5,200 nt of DNA, taken from positions 1-5,200 of the forward strand of contig JAMNXK010000208.1 of assembly GCA_023653245.1 (NCBI GenBank). The letters are read 5' to 3'. The notes under the pieces were generated by a model that made no database searches, was not told the DNA's origin, and saw only the letters and a program-made list of their open reading frames with translations. A program made the translations under genes and the position numbers. Of the stretch, positions 1 to 5,196 are shown piece by piece. Position 1 is the stretch's first letter. Each line of letters opens with the position of its first letter. The DNA comes from Tagaea sp. Lineage in GTDB: Bacteria > Pseudomonadota > Alphaproteobacteria > CACIAM-22H2.

Positions 1-369
1 CGCGCCGCCGACGACCAGCTCGGCGCCGTAGCTCCGGATGCGCTCGATCTTGGCGGGCGAGGCGATCGCGGGCACGAAGATGGCCGCCTTGTGGCCGAGC
101 GCTTTGGCGGCGTAGGCGACGGCCGCCCCATGATTGCCGCCCGAGGCGGCCGCCACGCCCGCTTGGCGCACGTCGCGCGACAGCAGATTCGCGAAGGCGC
201 CGCGCGCCTTGAACGAGCCCGAATGCTGCAGGCATTCGAGCTTGAAGGCGAGGGGCCCCGGCGCGAGACCGAACTCGGCGCCGTCGACGTCGAGCATCGG
301 CGTGCGCCTTATATGCGGGCGGATCAGGTTCCAGGTCTCGGCGATGGCGGCTTGCGAGAGGGTGGTCAT
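1..369 (-). CDS. Serine/threonine dehydratase-like PLP enzyme (fold type II), C-terminus cut by window edge
   Basis: Only the first 123 codons are present; the frame is open to base 1, so the gene continues outside. The N-terminal half of a fold-type II PLP enzyme is clear. Q48-H-S-G-S-F-K54-A-R-G-A58 carries the lysine expected to form the Schiff base with PLP. S76-G-G-N-H-G81 is the phosphate/carboxylate-binding loop, followed by an alanine-rich helix. Family members remove water or ammonia from serine, threonine or related amino acids, or racemise serine, in the cytoplasm. With the C-terminal half missing, dehydratase, racemase and diaminopropionate or hydroxyaspartate lyase cannot be told apart. 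The ATG overlaps the upstream amidohydrolase stop as ATGA (366-369), which fixes the start and implies an operon with translational coupling. The class call is firm; the substrate is unknown. Confidence 0.9.
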   Translation of the reverse strand, partial: MTTLSQAAIAETWNLIRPHIRRTPMLDVDGAEFGLAPGPLAFKLECLQHSGSFKARGAFANLLSRDVRQAGVAAASGGNHGAAVAYAAKALGHKAAIFVPAIASPAKIERIRSYGAELVVGGA

Positions 370-1439
370 GCGCGTTTGCCCTTGCGCCGCGCGATCGCGG
401 CGAAGATGCCGCCACCCGGCGGGCCTTGATGTTCCGCACCACCCGAGACGAAAACACGCGGCTCCCCGGTCGCCGCCGCGATCAAGCTGCCGAGCCCGCC
501 GCGCACGCGCCGCAGCGGCGACTGCGTCGGGTCGGCGGCGAACGCCAGATCGACGCCGCGCAAGCGCCCGTCCGCCGGCGGGCCGCTCTTGGCCAGGCAC
601 GCGATCAAACGCGCGCGCGCGGACGCGGAGAGCTGCGGCTTCGCGTCGAGGCCAAGCCGCGCCAGCACGCGCACGACCGCGGGCAGATCGAGCGGATCGG
701 CAAGCGCGCCATGCGCGATGCGCAAATCGCCGATCCATCCTGGTGCCTGACCGAGTACGACGGTCTCCTGGCGGTCGAACTCGGCGGCCGAGGAAACCGA
801 AACGCGCGCGGTCCACACCGACAAATCGCGCTTGGCGAACGCGGCGCGCGCCTGCGCCGGCGTGATCTCGCCCAGCGCCACCATGGCACCCAGGACCGTG
901 GCCGCGCGCGCCCGGCCGATCGCGGCTTCCGCGGGACCGTCGAAGCGGGCGGGGGCGGGGCTCTTGATCTGCACGAGATGGACGTCGCGCGGCGCTACAA
1001 AGCCGCCATCCGCCAGCGCGACGCGCACGGCCGCGCTGGCATGGTCGATCTGCGCCGCCGTGCCCGCGCGGGCGTTCTCCAGAACCGGCGAGACCGATGC
1101 GCCCACGGCCAACGCCTTGCCCTTGGCCGGACCACGCACGGTCTTGCGCGCCAAGATCAAGGCGTTGGGCGCCGTGGCGCCTTCGACGCCGCCCGAGACC
1201 ACGAACGCCGCCGATGACGATTGTACGCGCGCGATCTCGGCCGAAGCGGCGGCCACGAATGCCGCGCGCGACGTGTCGGCGGGCGAGCCGTCGCCTGGCG
1301 TCTTGGCGAGCACGGCGACGATCTCGGCCCCCGCCAAGGGTCTGTCGAGCGCCGTGCGAAACGCGGCCATATCTTCGGCGTGGCGCAGATCGACACGGAT
1401 CGGCAGGGCGCGGCGCGCGGAAACGATCGATGCAGGCAT
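366..1439 (-). CDS. Ring-opening amidohydrolase, cyanuric acid hydrolase/barbiturase (AtzD/TrzD) family
   Basis: The 357-residue product matches the usual family length of about 360. The family is built from three similar domains, each giving a Lys-Ser pair, and hydrolyses an amide bond in cyclic imides such as cyanuric acid or barbiturate. Visible candidates are K46 (AKTPGDG) with S82 (VSGGVEG), K159 (VQIKSP) with a serine in SVSS at 214-217, and K284 with S332 (VFVSGGAEHQGPPGGG, 329-344). The last motif is a hallmark of the family. The first-domain lysine motif and the stretch before S332 look unlike classical AtzD, where I recall a D-S-D segment that is not evident here. Substrate is therefore open: cyanurate, barbiturate or another ring. 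The frame runs upstream to ATGs at 1496 and 1589, but these lie inside the divergent gene, so 1439 is chosen; its ribosome site is weak. It is probably the first gene of an operon with the PLP enzyme. Confidence 0.88.
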   Translation of the reverse strand: MPASIVSARRALPIRVDLRHAEDMAAFRTALDRPLAGAEIVAVLAKTPGDGSPADTSRAAFVAAASAEIARVQSSSAAFVVSGGVEGATAPNALILARKTVRGPAKGKALAVGASVSPVLENARAGTAAQIDHASAAVRVALADGGFVAPRDVHLVQIKSPAPARFDGPAEAAIGRARAATVLGAMVALGEITPAQARAAFAKRDLSVWTARVSVSSAAEFDRQETVVLGQAPGWIGDLRIAHGALADPLDLPAVVRVLARLGLDAKPQLSASARARLIACLAKSGPPADGRLRGVDLAFAADPTQSPLRRVRGGLGSLIAAATGEPRVFVSGGAEHQGPPGGGIFAAIARRKGKRA

Positions 1440-1482
1440 GGGTCTTGCTTGCTGGAGGGCTCGGTTTCTCGGGGAGGGGATT
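1440..1482. promoter_or_regulatory. Short divergent intergenic region
   Basis: Only 43 bp separate the start of the amidohydrolase from that of the binding protein, so their promoters must lie close together or reach into the opposing coding sequences. The right end holds GGGGAGGGG just before ATTATG, a good Shine-Dalgarno for the plus gene. No convincing -35/-10 pair was seen on either strand, so the regulatory role is inferred from geometry alone. Confidence 0.4.
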
Positions 1483-2514
1483 ATGCACAAGACCATGATC
1501 GCGCGGCGGCGTTTTCTAGCGGCAGGTGCCGCTTTATCGACCGTTTTGGCGGCACCCGCTTTGGCGCAGGCGCGCACGCCGGTGCGCATTTCGCTGAACG
1601 CACCGCGCGACGGCTCGAACGCCGCCTTTTTCCTCGCCGCCGCCAGAGGCTATTTCGCCGCCGAAGGGCTCGAACCCACGCTCGATCCCTCGCGCGGGGC
1701 GGGCGACACGCTCCAGCGCGTCGGCTCGGACACCTACGATTTCGGTTTCGCCGACTTCACCGTCGCCGTGCAGTTCCACGCCGCCAATCCGTCGGCCGCA
1801 CCGTTGGGCGTGATGGGGCTCTACACGCGCTCGCCGATCGCGATCATCAGCCTGACCAAGTCCGGCATCGTCAATCCCAAGGATCTCGAGGGCAAGAAGC
1901 TCGGCGCGCCCGCGACCGACGCGGGCTTCTTGCTGTTGCCGGCTTTCGCCCAGATCGTCGGGATCGACCGGTCGAAAGTCCAGATCGAACACATGGATCT
2001 CGCCTTGCGCGAATCCACGCTGGCCACCGGCCGCGTCGACGCGGTCACGGGGTTCGATTCGACGACGTGGTTCAATCTCAAGCGCATCGGCTTGAAGCGC
2101 GAGGACGTGCGCTTCATGTATTTCTCCGACCACGGGCTCGACTTCTATTCGAACGGCATGCATGTCTCGCGCAAATTCCAGCGCGAGAACGAAGCGCGCA
2201 TCGGCGGCTGCGTGCGCGCCATGCTGCGCGGCTGGCGCGACGCGATCGCCCGGCCCGCCGAGGCGATCGACGCGCTCGTCGCCGTCGACCGATTGATCGA
2301 GCGCGACAACGAGATCGAGCGCCTGAACTGGGTCATCGCCAACCAGATCGTCAACGATCACACCCGCGCCATCGGCCTGGGCACGATCGATGGCGCGCGG
2401 CTGGGCCGCGCCATCGACCAGGTCGCCGGCGCCATGCAGCTCGCGCGCAAGCCCACGGTCGCAGAGATGTGGACCGATCGTTACTTGCCGCCTTTGGCCG
2501 AACGGCGGATCTGA
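1483..2514 (+). CDS. ABC transporter substrate-binding protein, NMT1/SsuA/ThiY type, Tat-like signal
   Basis: This is a 343-residue periplasmic binding protein. Residues 8-30 form a signal with a twin-arginine pattern (ARRRFLAAG) and a likely cleavage near ALAQA, so export in folded form is plausible. The mature part shows the NMT1/SsuA layout: N46-A-A-F-F-L-A-A-A-R-G-Y-F with EGLEPTL (46-67), YDFGFADF (85-92), KDLEGKKLGAP (133-143), and GRVDAVTGFDSTTWF (183-197) in the second lobe. Such proteins bind thiamine precursors, sulfonates, nitrate or pyrimidine-like compounds and deliver them to a membrane permease and ATPase. Neither partner is downstream, because the next gene is convergent, so it is an orphan locally. 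Divergence from the ring-opening amidohydrolase suggests a heterocyclic ligand, which is inference. ATG at 1483 follows GGAG at good spacing; ATG at 1495 is the alternative start. Confidence 0.9.
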   Translation: MHKTMIARRRFLAAGAALSTVLAAPALAQARTPVRISLNAPRDGSNAAFFLAAARGYFAAEGLEPTLDPSRGAGDTLQRVGSDTYDFGFADFTVAVQFHAANPSAAPLGVMGLYTRSPIAIISLTKSGIVNPKDLEGKKLGAPATDAGFLLLPAFAQIVGIDRSKVQIEHMDLALRESTLATGRVDAVTGFDSTTWFNLKRIGLKREDVRFMYFSDHGLDFYSNGMHVSRKFQRENEARIGGCVRAMLRGWRDAIARPAEAIDALVAVDRLIERDNEIERLNWVIANQIVNDHTRAIGLGTIDGARLGRAIDQVAGAMQLARKPTVAEMWTDRYLPPLAERRI

Positions 2515-3416
2515 GAATCCCACGGCGCCTTGACGAAGCGCGCGGCGAGAAAATCGACGAAGCGGCGGACCTTGACCGACAAATGCCGCGCGGCCGGATA
2601 GACCGCGTGGATCGGCAATTCCTCGCCGATCCAGTCGGGGGCGAATACGTCGATCAAGCGTCCGGCGGCGAGATCGGGGCCGGCGATGAAGCTCGGCGAT
2701 TGCGCGATCCCGCGTCCGGCCAACGCGGCTTCGAGCAGCACGTCGCCGTTGTTGGCCTTGAGCGGACCGGCGACGCGCGCGCGCGCTTCCTTGCCGTCGC
2801 GATCGACGAAGCGCCATTCCGGCCCGCCGGTCGACAGCGTGTAGTCCAGGCAATCGTGCCAGGCGAGATCGGCCGGGCTTTTGGGCTTGCCCTTGCGCGC
2901 CAGATACTCGGGCGAGGCGACGGGGATGAGTCGCGCGGTGCCGACGCGCCGCGCGACCAGCGAGGATTCCGCCAGCCGCCCGATGCGCACGGCGACGTCG
3001 AGCCCTTCGTCGATCAGATCGACCATCCGGTCGTTGAGCGACAGCTCGACGGCCATGTCGGGGCAATCGCGCATGAACTCGGCGATCGCGGGGCCGAGAT
3101 GGCGGAAGCCGAAGGACATCGGGGCGGCGACGCGCAGCAATCCTCTGGGGCTCGCCGACGCGTCAGCGACGGCCTGCTCGGCCTCGTCGAGATCGGCGAG
3201 CACGCGCTCGGCGCGGGCGTGGAAGGCGCGGCCCGCTTCGGTCGCGGAGAGCTTGCGCGTGGTGCGGTTCAGGAGCCGCGCGCCGAGTTCGGCTTCGAGC
3301 GTCTGCACGTGCTTGGTCGCCATGGCGCGCGACAGGCCGAGCTTTTCCGAGGCGCGCGCGAAGGAGCCCGTGTTGACCACGGCGACGAAAGTGCGAAGGG
3401 TGGCGAATTTGTCCAT
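2481..3416 (-). CDS. LysR-family transcriptional regulator, CrgA-like effector domain
   Basis: The 311-residue product has the standard LysR length and layout. The winged helix-turn-helix lies at about residues 1-60 (M1-D-K-F-A-T-L-R-T-F, then SFARASEKLGLSRAMATKHV at 18-37 and LLNRTTRKLSATEAG at 48-62). A linker follows, then an effector-binding domain from about 90 to 295 with RGLLRVAAPMSFG, DLIDEGLDVAVRIG and ASPEYLA, the signature of the CrgA-like group. It acts as a cytoplasmic DNA-binding regulator; the co-inducer is unknown. It is divergent from the DUF6152/DUF6644 pair and so could control it, and it converges on the binding-protein gene with a 34-bp overlap. The frame extends upstream to 3494, but homologous LysR proteins begin at the MDKF-type start, so ATG at 3416 is chosen. 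No clear Shine-Dalgarno precedes it. Confidence 0.93.
   Translation of the reverse strand: MDKFATLRTFVAVVNTGSFARASEKLGLSRAMATKHVQTLEAELGARLLNRTTRKLSATEAGRAFHARAERVLADLDEAEQAVADASASPRGLLRVAAPMSFGFRHLGPAIAEFMRDCPDMAVELSLNDRMVDLIDEGLDVAVRIGRLAESSLVARRVGTARLIPVASPEYLARKGKPKSPADLAWHDCLDYTLSTGGPEWRFVDRDGKEARARVAGPLKANNGDVLLEAALAGRGIAQSPSFIAGPDLAAGRLIDVFAPDWIGEELPIHAVYPAARHLSVKVRRFVDFLAARFVKAPWDSQIRRSAKGGK
2488..2508. terminator. Possible hairpin in the convergent 3' overlap
   Basis: CCGCC (2488-2492) can pair with GGCGG (2504-2508), with an extra TT/AA pairing inside a T-C mismatch. The hairpin lies within the last codons of both the binding-protein and LysR genes and would form in either transcript. 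There is no T-run after it on either strand, so intrinsic termination is uncertain. In DNA this GC-rich, 5-bp stems arise by chance. Confidence 0.2.
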
Positions 3417-3506
3417 CGCGGGACAGTTTGTCACGAGCGGGGCGGGGTTGTCGCGGCGGCCGGCGGACCCAATATGTAGGGCGTCCTTCCGCAAAGGAGT
3501 CGCACC
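3417..3506. promoter_or_regulatory. Divergent promoter region between LysR and DUF6152 genes
   Basis: This 90-bp gap must hold promoters for both genes. For the plus gene, TTGTCG (3448-3453) and AATATG (3471-3476) are spaced by 17 bp, a plausible but weak sigma-70 pair; the AATATGTA stretch is the only AT-rich spot. GACAGTTTGTC (3422-3432) is a short inverted repeat (GACA-N3-TGTC) near the LysR start. LysR proteins commonly bind such dyads in the divergent gap and repress their own gene, so it is a candidate operator. AAAGGAG (3493-3499) is the ribosome site of the plus gene. Confidence 0.4.
3493..3499 (+). promoter_or_regulatory. Ribosome binding site of the DUF6152 gene
   Basis: AAAGGAG lies 7 nt before ATG at 3507. 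It is the strongest Shine-Dalgarno in the window and fixes that start codon. Confidence 0.75.
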
Positions 3507-3863
3507 ATGTCCCTATCGCGCCGCGTGTTCTTGGGTTCGTCGCTGTTCGTCGCGGGGGCGGGAACCGCGTCCGCCCATCATGGCTGGTCGGGGTTCAATT
3601 CCGATCAAGTCCTGCGGATTTCGGGGCGGATCGCCGCGATGACCTTCGACAATCCGCACGGCATGCTGACCTTGCGCACCGAAGGCGGGGAGTGGTCGAT
3701 CGAGCTCGCCCCGCCCTTCCGCATGCGCGCGCGCGGGCTGGAGCCCGAGGCGATGGCCCCGGGCACCGAGGCGGTGCTGGAGGGCTATCCGCACCGCCAG
3801 ACCGCCCGGTTGATGCGCGCCGAGCGGATCGTCATCGCGGGACGGACGACCGAGCTCCGGTGA
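3507..3863 (+). CDS. DUF6152 family exported protein, Tat-like signal
   Basis: The product has 118 residues. S4-R-R-V-F-L-G10 followed by a hydrophobic stretch ending in ASA (21-23) is a twin-arginine-type signal. Cleavage after A23 would leave a small periplasmic protein of about 95 residues beginning H24-H25-G-W. The DUF6152 pattern is visible: the HH pair after the signal, a beta-rich segment with RISGRIAAMTFDNPHG (37-52), and a C-terminal GYPH followed by RLMRAERIVI. The function of the family is not established to my knowledge. An exposed N-terminal histidine pair plus H51 and H96 would suit metal binding, but that is speculation. The start follows a strong ribosome site. The gene overlaps the DUF6644 gene by GTGA, so the two are probably co-translated, and the LysR gene is divergent. 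Confidence 0.85.
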   Translation: MSLSRRVFLGSSLFVAGAGTASAHHGWSGFNSDQVLRISGRIAAMTFDNPHGMLTLRTEGGEWSIELAPPFRMRARGLEPEAMAPGTEAVLEGYPHRQTARLMRAERIVIAGRTTELR

Positions 3864-4300
3864 TCGGCGAGGCGCTCGTCGCCTTGCACGGCTCCGGCCT
3901 CGCGCAGTTCGCGCGCGGGTCGACGTGGTTCTATCCGGCGATGGCGGCGCTCCATCTGGTCGGGGCGGCGACGCTGTTCGGCGCGATCGCGCTGCTCGAT
4001 CTGCGGCTGATGGGTGTCGCGCGCGGCTTGGCGATCGACGCGCTCGAACCGTTGGCGGTGCGCATGGCGCTGGGCGGGGCCGCGCTGTGCGTCGTCTCGG
4101 GCGTGCCGATGTTCGCGGCGGGCGCGGTGGGTCTGGCGGCCAATCCGGCCTTTCTGTTGAAGATGCTTTGCGTGGCGGCGGCGGGGGCGAACGCCGCTTC
4201 GTATCGCGCGCGCCGGGGCGCGCCGGCGCCGCACGGCGCCGTCTCGCTCGGCTGCTGGATCGTCGTGCTGATCGCCGGGTCGCTCGCCGCTTACGTCTGA
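3860..4300 (+). CDS. DUF6644 family inner-membrane protein (GTG start)
   Basis: The 146-residue product has four likely membrane helices: about 24-46 (containing Y25-P and L31-H32-L-V-G), 65-88, 97-115 and 127-146. The loop D47-L-R-L-M-G52 after the first helix and N95-P-A-F-L-L-K101 before the third are the conserved DUF6644 features. The function is unknown. The frame is open far upstream, but GTG at 3860 overlaps the DUF6152 stop as GTGA and leaves a protein of normal family length. Translation by re-initiation after the DUF6152 gene is likely, since no separate strong Shine-Dalgarno is needed. An exported small protein with a partner membrane protein suggests they work together at the periplasmic face of the membrane. 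The 3' end overlaps the convergent PAS gene by 10 bp. Confidence 0.83.
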   Translation: MIGEALVALHGSGLAQFARGSTWFYPAMAALHLVGAATLFGAIALLDLRLMGVARGLAIDALEPLAVRMALGGAALCVVSGVPMFAAGAVGLAANPAFLLKMLCVAAAGANAASYRARRGAPAPHGAVSLGCWIVVLIAGSLAAYV

Positions 4301-4307
4301 AGCGACC
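4278..4307. terminator. Possible bidirectional hairpin around the convergent stop codons
   Basis: GGTCGCT (4278-4284) and AGCGACC (4301-4307) form a perfect 7-bp inverted repeat enclosing both stop codons (TAA of the minus gene at 4291-4293, TGA of the plus gene at 4298-4300). A competing inner stem CGCTT/AAGCG (4288-4292, 4300-4304) with a 7-nt loop is also possible. There is no T-run, so the terminator call is tentative, but the symmetric placement fits a shared terminator. Confidence 0.35.
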
Positions 4308-4854
4308 GCCAGTCGATTTCGTGCCACGCGCCGGTCGCGTCGCGCCAAGCCATCTCGCTCAGCAGCGCGTCGGAGAAGGTCGGCGTGCGGTTCCAGGCCG
4401 GCGGCAGGATCGCGCCGGACTCGTCGCGCGAGATCTGCAAGCCCAGGAACGCATCGACCGATACGCCGTCGTCGGATAGCGGCACGATGACCCGCACGGT
4501 CCGGCCGATCCGCCCGCCGCTATACTCGAAGCCGTGGCGCGTGAGCACGGGGGCCTTCCGGCCGGCGCACAGCGCGAACATGGCGCGCAGATAATCGAGG
4601 AACGGCGGCGTGCGGGCCTCGTCGAGATACACGCCCGTGCGCGGCCCGTGCGCTTCCTCGATGCCCGCACCGAGCACCGCGTAGAAGATCCGCGCGCCCT
4701 CGGGGCGCATGATCCCCAGATACGGCGCAAGATCGCGCAGATCGATCAGCGGATCGACGTCGCGCCGCGCGGGCACCGCATGCGCGCCGCGCTTGGCGTC
4801 CCAATAGGACACGAAGCGGCGGTGCTCGGGGGGAAGGGACGCGTCGTCGAACAT
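4291..4854 (-). CDS. PAS domain-containing protein (PAS_5 type)
   Basis: The product has 187 residues and is almost all one PAS_5-like domain. The start of the family is visible in F14-V-S-Y-W-D-A-K-R with AVPARRDVDP (26-35) and a following DLAPYLGIM. A core strand region holds ARIFYAVLGAGIEE (54-67) with HGPRTGVYLDE, and the later strands hold RTVRVIVPLSDDG (118-130) and AFLGLQIS. Family members in alphaproteobacteria are usually stand-alone cytoplasmic proteins with no output domain; they are thought to be sensory, but ligand and partner are mostly unknown. No kinase, cyclase or DNA-binding domain is attached here. ATG at 4854 gives the family's usual N-terminus, though its ribosome site is weak. 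It is transcribed from the AT-richer region to its right and converges on the DUF6644 gene. Confidence 0.8.
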   Translation of the reverse strand: MFDDASLPPEHRRFVSYWDAKRGAHAVPARRDVDPLIDLRDLAPYLGIMRPEGARIFYAVLGAGIEEAHGPRTGVYLDEARTPPFLDYLRAMFALCAGRKAPVLTRHGFEYSGGRIGRTVRVIVPLSDDGVSVDAFLGLQISRDESGAILPPAWNRTPTFSDALLSEMAWRDATGAWHEIDWRSLQT

Positions 4855-5007
4855 GGGCGAGGTTTAATCGAGTCGATCTGAAGACCAGATTAACGCGTTA
4901 CGAATTCTCACAAATCACGCATTCGAATTGGACAATCCCGAAGCCCTTGCGTTTGCGCCGAACGCGCTTATCTGTAGCGACGGGAGAAACGCCGGCGAGT
5001 CGAGACC
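4855..5007. promoter_or_regulatory. AT-richer divergent intergenic region with two candidate promoters
   Basis: These 153 bp are clearly less GC-rich than the rest. For the minus-strand PAS gene, TTTGTG (complement of 4909-4914) and TAATCT (complement of 4887-4892) are 16 bp apart. For the plus DUF6898 gene, CTTGCG (4946-4951) and TATCTG (4969-4974) are 17 bp apart. Both are partial sigma-70 matches. The perfect palindrome TAACGCGTTA (4891-4900) overlaps the first -10 box and ATTCGAAT (4921-4928) is a second one; these could be operators. No small gene or structured RNA was recognised in it. Confidence 0.4.
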
Positions 5008-5196
5008 ATGACGCGCGAAGCTCTGTTCGAGTTCCATCAGGTTGGCAGCTACATGAAGGTCTCGGCGCTCGATCCGGAAACCGGGATCGAGGTCTCGATC
5101 CTCGGGCCGGCCAGCGCTTCGGAATACGTGCTGCGCAGCAACGCCTTGCGCAAGCTCGACGCCGCCTTGCGCAAAACCGAGGGCGAAAAAGCCTGA
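5008..5196 (+). CDS. DUF6898 family small protein
   Basis: This is a complete 62-residue gene. The pattern F7-E-F-H-Q-V-G-S-Y-M-K17-V-S-A-L-D-P with TGIEVSILGP (25-34), then a C-terminal A46-L-R-K-L-D-A-A-L-R-K, matches DUF6898 proteins. These are short alphaproteobacterial proteins of unknown function and normal length near 60. The layout suggests a beta hairpin followed by one helix; there is no signal peptide or membrane segment, so it is probably cytoplasmic. GGCGAG (4994-4999), 8 nt before ATG, is a modest ribosome site. TGA at 5194-5196 leaves four bases to the window edge, so co-transcription with a downstream gene cannot be judged. Confidence 0.8.
   Translation: MTREALFEFHQVGSYMKVSALDPETGIEVSILGPASASEYVLRSNALRKLDAALRKTEGEKA

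Noticed and set aside
426..1217. Plus-strand open frames antisense to the amidohydrolase
   Set aside because: Arginine-rich translation and no motifs, while the minus strand carries a clear enzyme over the same bases.
1430..1439. ATGCAGGCAT dyad at the amidohydrolase start
   Set aside because: Arms are only 4 bp and lie in the coding sequence at the start codon; there is no reason to call it an operator.
832..1482. Upstream extension of the binding-protein reading frame
   Set aside because: The extension is antisense to the amidohydrolase gene, and a signal peptide with a Shine-Dalgarno begins at 1483.
1440..1589. Longer amidohydrolase start at 1496 or 1589
   Set aside because: Both would overlap the divergent gene's signal-peptide coding region, and the extra residues do not resemble the family N-terminus.
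1534..3066. A 510-codon open frame on the minus strand
   Set aside because: It lies antisense to the binding-protein gene and out of frame with LysR. The composition is biased and no domain was recognised.
1221..3479. A 752-codon open frame on the plus strand
   Set aside because: It runs across parts of three real genes on both strands and its product is arginine-rich low-complexity sequence with no family motif. It is a by-product of high GC, where stop codons are rare in shadow frames.
3417..3494. Longer LysR start at 3494
   Set aside because: The extra 26 residues precede the standard LysR N-terminus and would cover nearly the whole divergent promoter gap.
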